Shown here: positions 28,101 through 35,934 of the stretch, one piece after another
How the letters are laid out: every line of letters begins with the position of its first letter
How positions within the stretch are numbered: the stretch's first letter is position 1
Made by a program: the position numbers and the translations under genes
The notes under the pieces: generated by a model
What the model was told of the DNA's origin: nothing
What the model saw: only the letters and a program-made list of their open reading frames with translations
Databases searched by the model: none
Source: Thioploca ingrica
Lineage (GTDB): Bacteria > Pseudomonadota > Gammaproteobacteria > Beggiatoales > Beggiatoaceae
Assembly (NCBI GenBank): GCA_000828835.1
Contig: AP014633.1
Coordinates: 1,798,001 to 1,862,000, forward strand
Reading direction: 5' to 3'
Length of the DNA stretch: 64,000 bases

Positions 28101-30489
28101 AGTGGCTTTAAAAATGTTAGAACGGTTTCAAGCGAAAGAAATGATGGCCAAGGTGTTAATGTTAGTCAATGCCGGTGTACGACATTGGAAAGAACCGGCG
28201 TGGCAAACTTTACCCTCCTTACTAACCGCTATCCAAATGGGGCTAGAAACGGGTGATGTTGAATATGCTTGTTACGCGGCGATGTTTTATGGCATTTATA
28301 GTTTTTTAACCGGTTGTGATTTAGATACAGTTAATCAACGATATCGGCAGTATGTCGAATTAATGGAGAAATTTAATCAGAATTTTCAACTTCACTACAC
28401 TCAATTATGGCAACAAGTAGCCCTAAATTTACAAGGTGCAGTTGAGCAACCTTCCCGTTTAAGTGGTGATAGTTTTGATGAAGATACTTTATTACCGGTC
28501 TTTTTAAAACAAAATAATTTTTCCGCCTTGTTTGCGGCTTACTTTGCTAAAGCGTTCTTATGTTATTTCTTTAAAGATTTTCGACAAGCCCTCACTCATG
28601 CTCGGTTAGCAGAAAGATATATCATTGAAAATAATACTTTTTTATATTATACCGGGCATAATTTTTATTATTCATTGATTTTATTGGCTAATTGCACCGA
28701 AGCCCCTGCCAATAAACGCACGACTTATCTGGAACAAGTGCATAAAAATCAAGTTAATATGCGTAATTGGGCTCGACATTCTCCCAGTAACTACCAACAC
28801 AAGTACGATTTAGTTAATGCCGAGCAAGCGCGGGTGTTAGGAGATATTCCCCATGCGATGGTCGGTTACGAACAAGCGATTCAAGGTGCAAAAGCCCAAG
28901 GCTATCTCCAAGATGAAGCGTTAGCCAATGAATTAGCAGCACAATTTTATGCTAAGCTCAACATTGATAAAGTGGCTCAAACCTATTTAACTGAAGCGCA
29001 TTATGCCTATTTAACTTGGGGAGCAACGGCTAAGGTGAGATCGTTAGAATCAGCTTATCCATTTTTGCTTTACCGCTATCTCCATACCGAAACGGCTACC
29101 CAGGTTACTCAAGCGCCAACGATAGTGACAACCACACCCATCCGGTTACGAAGCAATAATACCCTAGACTTAGTGACAGTTATGAAAGCTTCACAAGCGA
29201 TTTCCGGTGAGATTGTATTAAATCAACTCATTGAGAAACTTTTACATATTGTGGTGGAAAACGCTGGAGCACAAAAAGGACTATTTATTTTAGAAAAACA
29301 GGGACAACTCTTTATTGAGGCGCAAGCTCAAATTGAAGAACCGCTTGCAGCGACAGTCTCCAATGAAACGACTCAACTGAGCACCACCGAAGCAATCATT
29401 TTGCAGTCCATTGCTTTAGAAAGTTTGCATGATGATGATCCGAATAATACTTTATTACCGGTGGCGATGATCAATTATGTGGTTCGTACCAAAGCCGATA
29501 TTGTACTCAATGATGCCATACATAATGGTATTTTTACGAGTAATCCTTATATCACGCGTTATCAAATTAAATCAGTGCTATGTACTCCTTTGATTAACAA
29601 AAATCTTTTAAAAGGAGTTCTTTATCTAGAAAACAATTTAATTACTAATGCCTTTACCACTGAACATTTAAATATCTTAAGACTGCTATCAACGCAAATT
29701 GCGATTTCTATTGAAAATGCCTTATTTTATGCAGAACTAGAACAAGCGAGAATGGCTGCTGAATCGGCTAACCGGGCCAAAAGTACTTTTTTAATGAATA
29801 TGAGTCATGAATTACGTACCCCCTTAAATGCAATTTTGGGTTATTCTGATATTATTCGTGAAGACGCTCAAGATATGGGGTATGAAGAAATTCTACCGGA
29901 TTTAGACAAGATTCAAACGGCGGGGAAACAATTACTCGAAATCATTAGCAACGTTTTAGATATTTCTAAGATAGAAGCGGATAAAATGGGGTTAAACCTA
30001 GAATTAGTTGAAATTAAGCCCATTATCCAGGATGTTGTCACGGTAATACAACCTACCCTGGGAGGAAATACCTTACATGTTAATTGTACTGATCTCATTG
30101 GTTCAATGTATGCGGATCGAACTAAAATACAACAAATTTTACTCAATTTACTGAGCAATGCTATCAAATTTACCCATCATGGTACGATTACGTTAATAGT
30201 TAGCCGCCACTATCCTATCTCTTTACCTGGGCAAAATAATTGTGATTGGATCCATTTTGAAATTGCAGATACGGGAATTGGGATGAATCCCCAACAATTA
30301 AAATATATTTTTGAAGCGTTTCATCAAGTGGATAATTCTACCACGCGTCAATATGGCGGGACTGGTTTAGGGTTGACTATCAGTGATCATTTCTGTCGCA
30401 TGATGGGTGGTAAAATTACCGTCACGAGTGAAATCGGTCAAGGTTCTGTATTTACTGTGCAATTACCTTCAGAAGTAGCAACCCAATAA
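25162..30489 (+). CDS. Trifunctional Ser/Thr kinase - AAA/NACHT-like ATPase - GAF - histidine kinase
   Basis: 1775 residues. Residues 1-270 are a protein kinase: VIIKTL (ATP lysine), IIHKDIKPANIIV near 126, and a DFS in place of DFG (ITDFSIS, near 147), followed by YMSPEQTGRMN. Residues about 295-560 are an AAA-type ATPase with Walker A GEVGMGKS near 328 and Walker B LILFLDDLQWAD. About 570-1300 is a long helical TPR-like region (ALNYFQIGLSLL). About 1340-1520 is a GAF domain. HisKA has FLMNMSHELRTPLNAILGY with the phospho-accepting His near 1548, and HATPase has LLSNAIKF, ADTGIGM and GGTGLGL. No receiver or output domain follows. This architecture is known from cyanobacteria and filamentous sulfur bacteria. 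No membrane segment; cytoplasmic sensor with unknown signal. The 5' leader carries a GATAACTGATAACTG repeat. Confidence 0.92.
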   Translation: MITLFGYTITGEIYTDAKISIYRGYNHDDNTPVIIKTLTTEYPTPKEITRFRHEYEIIKELQLNGSVKAYQLQKYKNGLALILEDIGGDSLRNIIANQKLDLLTILKIALQLTQAIGELHQHNIIHKDIKPANIIVNLATGQVKITDFSISTENNSENNTLLTNKTPLEGTLAYMSPEQTGRMNRTIDYRSDFYSLGITVYEMLVGRLPFQNTDAMGLVHCHIAKMPIAPTILNANIPQILSDLVMKLLAKNPSERYQSAYGLIVDWQNCLQQWAEHQSITPFPLGQQDMVDKFQLPQKIYGRSIQIAALLDTLAYVSQGHAAVVMVCGEVGMGKSVLINELQKSVKNSSGFFVSGKFDLARQNLPYSGIIQALRELMLQLLTDSSEQITQWQEQLQTGLGTHAKLLIQMVPELEMVMGQPAATKTPGAEEVNILDLQNRFAIVLEKFIHILAQPNHPLILFLDDLQWADKASLKLLQHLIFDLENEAILLIGGYRRMVESVENHPLQQVLKQIDHTPIRTEHIHLTPLTLEHITQIIADTLHCTLTYAAPLADLVFKKTEGIPFFVREFLTRLYEEGHLRFNTFKRCWQWEVKHILEMGMTDNVVTLTTSRLQKLSLATQEVLKLAAAIGQQFDIKTLALLYQQTEIVTTEALWEAVEQHLVEPQDDTYYQLMYGNLEEENSTHLDFVKITYRFVHERIHQAAYSMLTAEQKTAAHYQLGWQLRESTPPGHLEEHLFDIVNHLNLAIKLIHNPAERNDLARLNLAVGKKAKLASSYEAALNYFQIGLSLLAADSWERQYHLTLALHVQTIEMAYLTGHREQADQLFARVLRCANSLLDQVKVYELKILFYVSQNQAHAALETGLQVLHLLDISLPEPLDDFSILFNTLQQAMGTRQIEELVDLPPMKDKYKLAALRLLVYISSSAYLAAPQLYPLICFTQVKLCINYGNSAWSANAYASYSLILCGTLGDIEAGYRFGQVALKMLERFQAKEMMAKVLMLVNAGVRHWKEPAWQTLPSLLTAIQMGLETGDVEYACYAAMFYGIYSFLTGCDLDTVNQRYRQYVELMEKFNQNFQLHYTQLWQQVALNLQGAVEQPSRLSGDSFDEDTLLPVFLKQNNFSALFAAYFAKAFLCYFFKDFRQALTHARLAERYIIENNTFLYYTGHNFYYSLILLANCTEAPANKRTTYLEQVHKNQVNMRNWARHSPSNYQHKYDLVNAEQARVLGDIPHAMVGYEQAIQGAKAQGYLQDEALANELAAQFYAKLNIDKVAQTYLTEAHYAYLTWGATAKVRSLESAYPFLLYRYLHTETATQVTQAPTIVTTTPIRLRSNNTLDLVTVMKASQAISGEIVLNQLIEKLLHIVVENAGAQKGLFILEKQGQLFIEAQAQIEEPLAATVSNETTQLSTTEAIILQSIALESLHDDDPNNTLLPVAMINYVVRTKADIVLNDAIHNGIFTSNPYITRYQIKSVLCTPLINKNLLKGVLYLENNLITNAFTTEHLNILRLLSTQIAISIENALFYAELEQARMAAESANRAKSTFLMNMSHELRTPLNAILGYSDIIREDAQDMGYEEILPDLDKIQTAGKQLLEIISNVLDISKIEADKMGLNLELVEIKPIIQDVVTVIQPTLGGNTLHVNCTDLIGSMYADRTKIQQILLNLLSNAIKFTHHGTITLIVSRHYPISLPGQNNCDWIHFEIADTGIGMNPQQLKYIFEAFHQVDNSTTRQYGGTGLGLTISDHFCRMMGGKITVTSEIGQGSVFTVQLPSEVATQ

Positions 30490-30612
30490 TAGTGATAAAA
30501 AGACAATTTATTGAGGGTATTTTTTTCCACCATGTGTAAATACCTATGCTAAGGCGGGGGAAATTTTCCTTAACTTAATGGCATTGAACCAACACTGGCT
30601 TGCTATAAAGTG

Positions 30613-31260
30613 TCATCCGTGGTTAGAAAATGATTGGATGAGTCGATCAATAATCATTTTGGTATGACGTAAGATGCTAACAATCTCTGTAATCTCTTCT
30701 TTTGTTGCATCATAAGCTAAACTTTCAGCGTATCGGGTCTCGTCTAATATCACAAAATACCAATGACGCCCAATAATATACGCACCATAAAGGGGATGAG
30801 AATGATTATTGAGTTTTTGAGCTGTGACCATTGCTGCTAATAATTGTCCTAAGGGATCATTTGAAGTATCCAGTTGTTTCTTATACTCATGAATGAAAAA
30901 AAAGGGTTCTTTCGGAGATTGTGTACCTGAAGCCACTAAAAAATCTACCTTTCCCCACAGACGTTTGCCTTCTCCATATTCAACTGACAAATCTCGTTCT
31001 AAAAAGGGACGATACAATTCTTGATAAAAATCAATAAAATCTAATAAGAAAGCAATAAAATAAACCTTTAACTCTTCTTCATTCCAATCGTGGACGTAGT
31101 TTAGCAACCTTTGGGATAATTGATTTAGGCGTACCTTTTCATCTACAGAAACGGCTGGCAAGGCAGTCAACCAGTTCTGAAGTTTCTTATTCTTGGGCTC
31201 TTTTCGGAGATTAAATTCCATTTCTACCTCTTCCTTCGTCCACTGAGAAAATGGCTTCAT
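30613..31260 (-). CDS. Hypothetical protein with PD-(D/E)XK nuclease-like core
   Basis: 215 residues. The N-terminal half is helical (NRRKEPKNKK-type charged start, then LNQLSQRLLNYVHDWNEEELKVYFIAFLLDF in two pieces). The middle has KVDFLVASGT followed after about 12 residues by FFFIHEYKKQ, an arrangement D...E-x-K as in the PD-(D/E)XK fold; a preceding E lies in SVEYGEGKRLWG. The C-terminal half (LLAAMVTAQKLNNHSHPLYGAYIIGRHWYFVIL) is a conserved feature of a family of unknown role seen in cyanobacteria and Thiotrichales. No partner methylase or toxin/antitoxin is adjacent. Nuclease activity is speculative. Confidence 0.65.
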   Translation of the reverse strand: MKPFSQWTKEEVEMEFNLRKEPKNKKLQNWLTALPAVSVDEKVRLNQLSQRLLNYVHDWNEEELKVYFIAFLLDFIDFYQELYRPFLERDLSVEYGEGKRLWGKVDFLVASGTQSPKEPFFFIHEYKKQLDTSNDPLGQLLAAMVTAQKLNNHSHPLYGAYIIGRHWYFVILDETRYAESLAYDATKEEITEIVSILRHTKMIIDRLIQSFSNHG

Positions 31261-31351
31261 GACTTATTCTCGCTCTATACAAATTCGCATTCTGATGTAG
31301 CTATCTAAAAATGATTAATAACTCAGGTTACACATCAGACAGTTTTTTTCC

Positions 31352-31390
31352 CATTCCCCCCTTTGAAAAAAATGGGTTAGGGGGGATTTA
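31352..31390 (+). repeat. C-run / G-run dispersed repeat, single copy
   Basis: A run of six C (ATTCCCCCCTTTG) and, 14 bases on, GGTTAGGGGGGATTT. The same paired blocks occur as an inverted pair at 41526-41619. It lies in the gap between the PD-(D/E)XK-like gene and the cupin gene. Confidence 0.55.
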
Positions 31391-31453
31391 CCGATGGCCA
31401 ATACTGACTAGTTTTTAATAATGGTTACTTTAAGTTACCCATTCTGAGATAAT

Positions 31454-31729
31454 TTAACTAAATTTATAGTGTTTTCTTATATTACGATGGATTTGCCAAG
31501 TACAGGACATTCCAGCGGAAAATGTCACTAGATCGCCTTCTCCTAACTGGACTGGCTGACCACCCTCGGGAGTGACTATGACTTCCCCCTCCAAAATATA
31601 GCAGGTCTCATTACTATCATAAGTCCATAGAAATTGGGACACTTCCTTAGTCCAAATGGGCCAATCATAAACTCCCATCACCTCTAATTTGGCGGGAGAA
31701 GGGTTATGTTCAACCATAATTTCACTCAT
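31454..31729 (-). CDS. Small cupin-fold protein (DUF861 type)
   Basis: 91 residues; ATG 31729 with AGGAG seven bases upstream. A single cupin barrel: TCYILEGEVIVTPEGGQPVQ is cupin motif 1 with the usual E, and GEGDLVTFSAGMSCTWQIH is motif 2. It resembles the cupin_3 / (S)-ureidoglycine aminohydrolase-like group, which also contains many small proteins of unknown role. The first metal-binding His positions are not both obvious, so catalysis is uncertain. Monocistronic; its neighbours are unrelated. Confidence 0.8.
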   Translation of the reverse strand: MSEIMVEHNPSPAKLEVMGVYDWPIWTKEVSQFLWTYDSNETCYILEGEVIVTPEGGQPVQLGEGDLVTFSAGMSCTWQIHRNIRKHYKFS

Positions 31730-31904
31730 ATTTGCTCCTGATGATGAATAATAAATTTACTCCAGTTAGCTTACTTAACCAAATTGATTAAAGCACTTTT
31801 AAATGATTTAATCTAGTTTATTCATAGCTTAGATAATCATCGTTCGTGAGGATTTTTTTAGTGGCAGATGGGTAGATCGATCGCTTTAATGATCTCTTCT
31901 ATCT

Positions 31905-33704
31905 CTAAGGCGTTGGAAATTCTACAATAAAAGTCGCTCCTTGGCCTAGTTGGCTTTCACACCACACTTTGCCTTTCATCGCCTCTACCAGTTTTTTGAC
32001 AATAAATAACCCTAACCCAGTAGAATGTTCTCCGCCAGTGGGTTTGGAACTTAAACGGGTGAATTTACCGAATAATTTGGGTAAGTCGCTTTCACTTAAG
32101 CCGGTACCCTCATCTTGCACTTCACTACGGATGTAGGAATCACGTTGACATAGGCGAATATAAATATTCTTATTTAATGGAGAGTACTTAATCGCATTGG
32201 AAACGAGATTGTCCAAAATTCCTTCACAAGTATTTTTATCAACTAACGCAATCAAAAGTGGTGGTTGAGATTCCAACTGTAGCTTAATATTTTTAGCTTT
32301 AGCTCGTTCCTGATAGTTATTAAGCACTTTTTGCATGATAGGTATAATATCTACCGCTTCAAACTTAAAATTCAACTTCCCAGATTCAATGGCGTTAATG
32401 TCTAATAAATTAACGACTAAATTGAACATTTGAATGGCCCCTAGTTTAATTTTACTAACTAATTCAATTAGTTCTTCTTTAGTTAATTCATCAAAAGAGT
32501 CGAGAATGTCTTCAGCATAGCCTTTAAGACCAGATAAAGGATTTTTTAAATCATGAGCCACAACCCCTATAAATTCATTTTTTTCTTGATTTAGCCTGAT
32601 TAAATCGGCGTTTTTAGCTGCAATTTCCTCACTATGGCGCAATGCTGCCTCTTTCGCTGCTTCTTCTTGTACTAGCCGAATTTTATTAGCTTCCGCTCGT
32701 TGGCGTTCGGTAATATCTTGAAAGACACTGAGTGCATAAACAACTTGTTGTTTTTCGTCAAAAATAGGCGTTCCACAAGATTCTATCGGGATAATTTGGT
32801 CAGCTTGTCGAATTTCAATATCGTTAACGCAACTACTTTGACCCTGCAAAGCACGTATTAGCGGCAATTGATTTAACGGGTACCATTCGGAACTACCCGC
32901 TTGCATCATTTGATAGCTAATATTAAAGTTATCCGCGGTTACTTGTGGTTCAACCCCTTTACCAAACAATTTACGGGCCTGTTGGTTGATAAAGGTTGGT
33001 TTTTTACTCTTGGCTTCTAGTACACAAACACCCACCGGCATGGCTTCTAAAGTTTGTTTCAACGCTAATTTATTAATTTCCAAAGCCATCAAATCATAAT
33101 AAGCGCGAAGTGCGGCTATCATGGTCACAAAGAGTTTCCGTTGAGTCAGATCCGTTTTCAGCTTATAGTCGTTGATATCATAATCAACAATAATTTTCTC
33201 CTCTGGCGCTTCACCCGGTTGACCGGTGCGAAGAATAATACGTACTAAATGATTTTGCAGCGTTTCGCGGATGTATTTAACGATCTTGAGCCCAGAATCA
33301 TTTTCTTCCATCACCACATCCAAAAATATCACTGCAGCATCGAGGTGATTTTTCAGTAATTCCTGCGCTTCTTGACCCGAATAAGCCGATAAAAAAGTGA
33401 GCGGTTTGTTACGGAAAGTAAAGTCTTGTAAGGCAAATTGAGTGACCTCGTGAACTTCTGGGTCATCATCTATGATCACCACTTTCCATATTCTAGCCGG
33501 TATCGGATTGATAAAAGGTGGTTGATCATCCTCAATCGGCAGCAAAGTAGATGTCGATGATAAAGCCGTCTGATCTTCCGAGGCGAATAACGTTCCATCC
33601 TCTTCGTCAGCGAATTGTAACTCATCTTCTTCCAGAGCTAACGGTAATTCATCGCCATCTTTTTTATCCGAGTTGGGGAAGATCGCAGAAGATAGGGTAT
33701 TCAT
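31905..33704 (-). CDS. Response-regulator / PAS / histidine kinase hybrid
   Basis: 599 residues. The first 60 residues are acidic and low in complexity (LALEEDELQFADEEDG). Residues about 72-205 are a receiver domain: WKVVIIDDDPEVHE, phospho-acceptor D in VIFLDVVMEEND near 126, and YDINDYKLKTDLTQRKL, a wording shared with DUF3369-type signalling proteins. A PAS domain (LEAMPVGVCVLEAKSKKPTF) lies near 215-335, then a coiled segment. HisKA has FIGVVAHDLKNPLSGLKGY with His near 381; HATPase has LVSNAIKYSP, DEGTGL and STGLGLFIVKKL. No membrane segment. The order receiver-first, kinase-last suggests it relays from another kinase or senses through PAS. Confidence 0.9.
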   Translation of the reverse strand: MNTLSSAIFPNSDKKDGDELPLALEEDELQFADEEDGTLFASEDQTALSSTSTLLPIEDDQPPFINPIPARIWKVVIIDDDPEVHEVTQFALQDFTFRNKPLTFLSAYSGQEAQELLKNHLDAAVIFLDVVMEENDSGLKIVKYIRETLQNHLVRIILRTGQPGEAPEEKIIVDYDINDYKLKTDLTQRKLFVTMIAALRAYYDLMALEINKLALKQTLEAMPVGVCVLEAKSKKPTFINQQARKLFGKGVEPQVTADNFNISYQMMQAGSSEWYPLNQLPLIRALQGQSSCVNDIEIRQADQIIPIESCGTPIFDEKQQVVYALSVFQDITERQRAEANKIRLVQEEAAKEAALRHSEEIAAKNADLIRLNQEKNEFIGVVAHDLKNPLSGLKGYAEDILDSFDELTKEELIELVSKIKLGAIQMFNLVVNLLDINAIESGKLNFKFEAVDIIPIMQKVLNNYQERAKAKNIKLQLESQPPLLIALVDKNTCEGILDNLVSNAIKYSPLNKNIYIRLCQRDSYIRSEVQDEGTGLSESDLPKLFGKFTRLSSKPTGGEHSTGLGLFIVKKLVEAMKGKVWCESQLGQGATFIVEFPTP

Positions 33705-33994
33705 TGATTAATCCTTATAATTAATAACTAGTTATTACTGTTTGGATGACAGATAATAACTCAAAAAACGGTTAAATTTTTCTATAATCAAGGGTGATTC
33801 CAGCCAGCTATCAGCATTCAAAAATCCTGCTGAATTATTATTCAGTTAGAAACTTTATATGATTACCCTATATTATTCATTATCTCATTTCAACATGACC
33901 TTATTTATGATAACATTTCTAGTTTTCAGTGATTATTTTAAATTGACAGCTAGCTGATATAACTCAACTTCAATCAAAGATAGGGGAGTTGCTT

Positions 33995-34891
33995 ATGAGA
34001 CTAATTTTCCGTTGGCATTATAAATTTATCATTCTAGTTATCGTTGCCTTAGCAACCGCTTGCTTATGGGCTGATGATTTACCTTTACAACAAGGCTTGC
34101 TTTGGCAAATTAGTAAACCGGGAAGCACGCCCAGTTATCTCTTTGGTACGATTCATTCTGAAGATACACGGGTTAACCAGTTACCGACTATTGTCAATTC
34201 GTTTTTTGAACAAGCCGATAGTGCTTCTTTCGAATTATTGATGGATATTCCAACCTTGTTAAAATCGGCCAGTGCTATGTTTTTTACTGGCGAGCAATCT
34301 CTAGACCAATTACTTGATAAAAATATGTACAATCAAGTAGTTAGAGCATTAAATCAACAGAGTATGCCGGCTGATGTCGTCAAAAGGCTAAAACCTTGGG
34401 CGGTGATAGCTATGCTTAATGCACCGCCCGCAAAAACTGGAGAATTTTTAGATTTATTATTGTATAGAAAAGCACAACAGCTCAAAATACCCACTTACGG
34501 TCTAGAAAAAGTGGAAGAACAGTTGCGTGTGTTTGAAAGCTTATCATTAGAAGAGCAAGTGATATTGTTGCAAGAAACCTTAGCACAGCTTGAGCAGATG
34601 CCTAAAATTTTCGATAAACTGCATGAATTGTATCTACAGCGTAATTTGACAGCACTAATGCAATTTAGTACTGAATATATGCAACCGAGTCATTCTCATC
34701 ATGACCAGTTAGTTAAAAATTTTTATAAAAAGTTAGTTGATGATCGGAATGTTAAAATGGTAAAACGGATGCAAAAACGTTTACAAGAGGGGAATGCTTT
34801 TATTGCTGTTGGTGCCTTACATTTACCAGGAACCCAGGGTATTATCAAATTATTACAAGCCCAAGGTTATCAGGTGTTAGCGTTATATTAA
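33995..34891 (+). CDS. TraB/GumN family protein
   Basis: 298 residues from ATG 33995 (AGGGGAG six bases upstream; the frame is open two codons earlier from TTG). The signal peptide runs to about residue 26 (ATACLWA); a cysteine lies inside it, so a lipoprotein is possible but the lipobox is poor. Family hallmarks: SYLFGTIHSED with the first conserved His near 44, YGLEKVEEQLRVFESL, and AVGALHLPGTQGI near the C-terminus with the second His. Eukaryotic TIKI proteins of the same fold are metalloproteases; bacterial members are mostly uncharacterised. Divergent from the preceding kinase gene across a 290-bp AT-rich space with no recognised site. Confidence 0.85.
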   Translation: MRLIFRWHYKFIILVIVALATACLWADDLPLQQGLLWQISKPGSTPSYLFGTIHSEDTRVNQLPTIVNSFFEQADSASFELLMDIPTLLKSASAMFFTGEQSLDQLLDKNMYNQVVRALNQQSMPADVVKRLKPWAVIAMLNAPPAKTGEFLDLLLYRKAQQLKIPTYGLEKVEEQLRVFESLSLEEQVILLQETLAQLEQMPKIFDKLHELYLQRNLTALMQFSTEYMQPSHSHHDQLVKNFYKKLVDDRNVKMVKRMQKRLQEGNAFIAVGALHLPGTQGIIKLLQAQGYQVLALY

Positions 34892-34925
34892 TCGTGAGTA
34901 GGGGAGCAAGAATAGTTACAGCAGA

Positions 34926-34948
34926 GTAGGGTGCGTTGTTAACGCACC
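34926..34948 (+). repeat. GTAG-foot hairpin
   Basis: GTAG, GGTGCGTT, loop GTT, AACGCACC: perfect 8-bp stem. An imperfect copy lacking the GTAG foot follows at 34998-35019. Part of the dense repeat tract 34892-35354, which holds no gene. Confidence 0.7.
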
Positions 34949-35040
34949 ATTAACTTAATACCTTAATTCATTCGCCATCAAAGTAGTGAGCAGACTCGGG
35001 TGCGTTGTTAACACACCGTTAACCAGAAAATAGCTTTCAG

Positions 35041-35070
35041 GCGTTACGGCTAACACCTAACGCACCCTAC
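35041..35070 (-). repeat. GTAG-foot hairpin
   Basis: Minus strand: GTAG, GGTGCGTTA, loop, TAACGC. It is nearly identical to the element at 2817, differing by a single loop base and lacking the last stem bases. Confidence 0.65.
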
Positions 35071-35172
35071 CTTGCTTTCACACCCTGATTTTCTAGCCAT
35101 TTGACCAACGGTAGGAAATGTGCACATCTTATAGTGTGACTTACCAAAAATTTTCTGAGTAGAATTTTCTTT

Positions 35173-35284
35173 CTCGTTCCCACGCTCCAGCGTGGGAATG
35201 CGTATTTGACGCTTTGCGTCATGGAAGCAGGTGTGACGCCAGAGCGTCACGATAGACATTCCCAACGAGACGTTGGGAACGAGA
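35173..35284. repeat. Composite of four hairpins bounded by inverted CTCGTTCCCA / TGGGAACGAG
   Basis: Four short palindromes in a row, CCCACGCTCCAGCGTGGG, GACGCTTTGCGTC, GTGACGCCAGAGCGTCAC and CCCAACGAGACGTTGGG. The ends are exact inverted repeats of ten bases. This is a different family from the GTAG hairpins; similar blocks occur in many gammaproteobacteria and cyanobacteria. A degraded relative is seen near 41468-41500. Confidence 0.7.
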
Positions 35285-35354
35285 GAGAGAAATAATTACT
35301 AAAATTAAAACAATTGTTACAATAACAAAAATAACGGAAAAATTCAAAAACTGA

Positions 35355-35579
35355 TTACGCTTCGGGTGTGAACCAAAGTGCGACATAGCAAACGTCGATA
35401 TACTCTGAAAAACTTTTGGGTTCAGGGGTAAGATAACCGGTTTGTTTTAATCCTTCTAAGTGAAACTCCATCGCCGCTTGCATATTCTGTTTTAGCTCTG
35501 CTATTGTCGTTGCGGTCGCTATACCTCCCTCAACGTCTACACCATTGAGATTCACAGGGGATGCCATCCCCGTCTCCAT
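35355..35579 (-). pseudogene. HicB antitoxin remnant, N-terminus missing
   Basis: The readable part, DVEGGIATATTIAELKQNMQ then AAMEFHLEGLKQTGY and TPEPKSFSEYIDV, is the C-terminal two thirds of a HicB-type antitoxin (typical wording: PDLPGC-ATG-T-EE--N--EAIEFHLEGL). The first two beta strands expected before DVEGG are absent, replaced by sequence that in another frame encodes the end of an Excalibur domain. The apparent start (METGMASPVNLNG) lies in that foreign sequence. No HicA partner is adjacent. The C-terminal CYVALWFTPEA is also unlike HicB. A decayed fragment is the likeliest reading. Confidence 0.6.
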
Positions 35580-35724
35580 CTATTTTTACCCCTGGACAAT
35601 GTGCCAAATAATACTTGGCTTCTTCACACGAAGTCATTTCAGAACAATATACCTTACCTGAGCAACTATAAATATTAGAATTTGAGGTGATAGTTTTTTT
35701 TAGAATCGGGTTATAGTTAGCAAA
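35530..35724 (-). pseudogene. Excalibur-domain (calcium-binding) gene remnant
   Basis: A minus-strand frame, ending with TGA at 35530, reads ...IYSCSGKVYCSEMTSCEEAK, YYLAHCPGVKIDGDGDG, IPCESQWCRR. This is a complete Excalibur motif (DxDxDGxxCE with paired cysteines), as found in small secreted proteins and in nuclease tails. No start codon precedes it: the frame meets a GTAG hairpin at 35725-35747 and then a stop, so the 5' end seems lost where the repeat sits. Its 3' end overlaps, in a different frame, the HicB remnant. Confidence 0.6.
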
Positions 35725-35747
35725 GTAGGGTGCGTTGTTAACGCACC
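35725..35747 (+). repeat. GTAG-foot hairpin
   Basis: GTAG, GGTGCGTT, loop GTT, AACGCACC; identical in core to 34926. It abuts the broken 5' end of the Excalibur remnant. A half-copy (GCCTAACACACCCTAC) follows near 35793-35808. Confidence 0.7.
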
Positions 35748-35837
35748 ATTAACCAGAAAGTAGCTTATTTTTCAGTGCTTCAAATTACTGACGCCTAACA
35801 CACCCTACCTTGCTTCGTTGCTTCCAGAAATTACCTT

Positions 35838-35868
35838 CCTGGATTCCGCTGCGCTTCATCCAGGCTAC
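35838..35868 (-). repeat. GTAG-foot hairpin, CCTGGAT type
   Basis: Minus strand: GTAG, CCTGGAT, loop GAAGCGCAGCGGA, ATCCAGG. This stem-loop type is widespread in bacteria with RAYT genes. Confidence 0.7.
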
Positions 35869-35934
35869 GTTCCAATGCCATTAAGCACGAGCACGAGTAG
35901 CACGAGTAGGCTGGGTTGAGGAACGAAACCCAGC

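Noticed and set aside
34892-35354. CRISPR-like array, because many short repeats are close together
   Set aside because: The repeats are palindromes of different families with irregular spacing, no constant repeat-spacer unit and no cas gene in the window.
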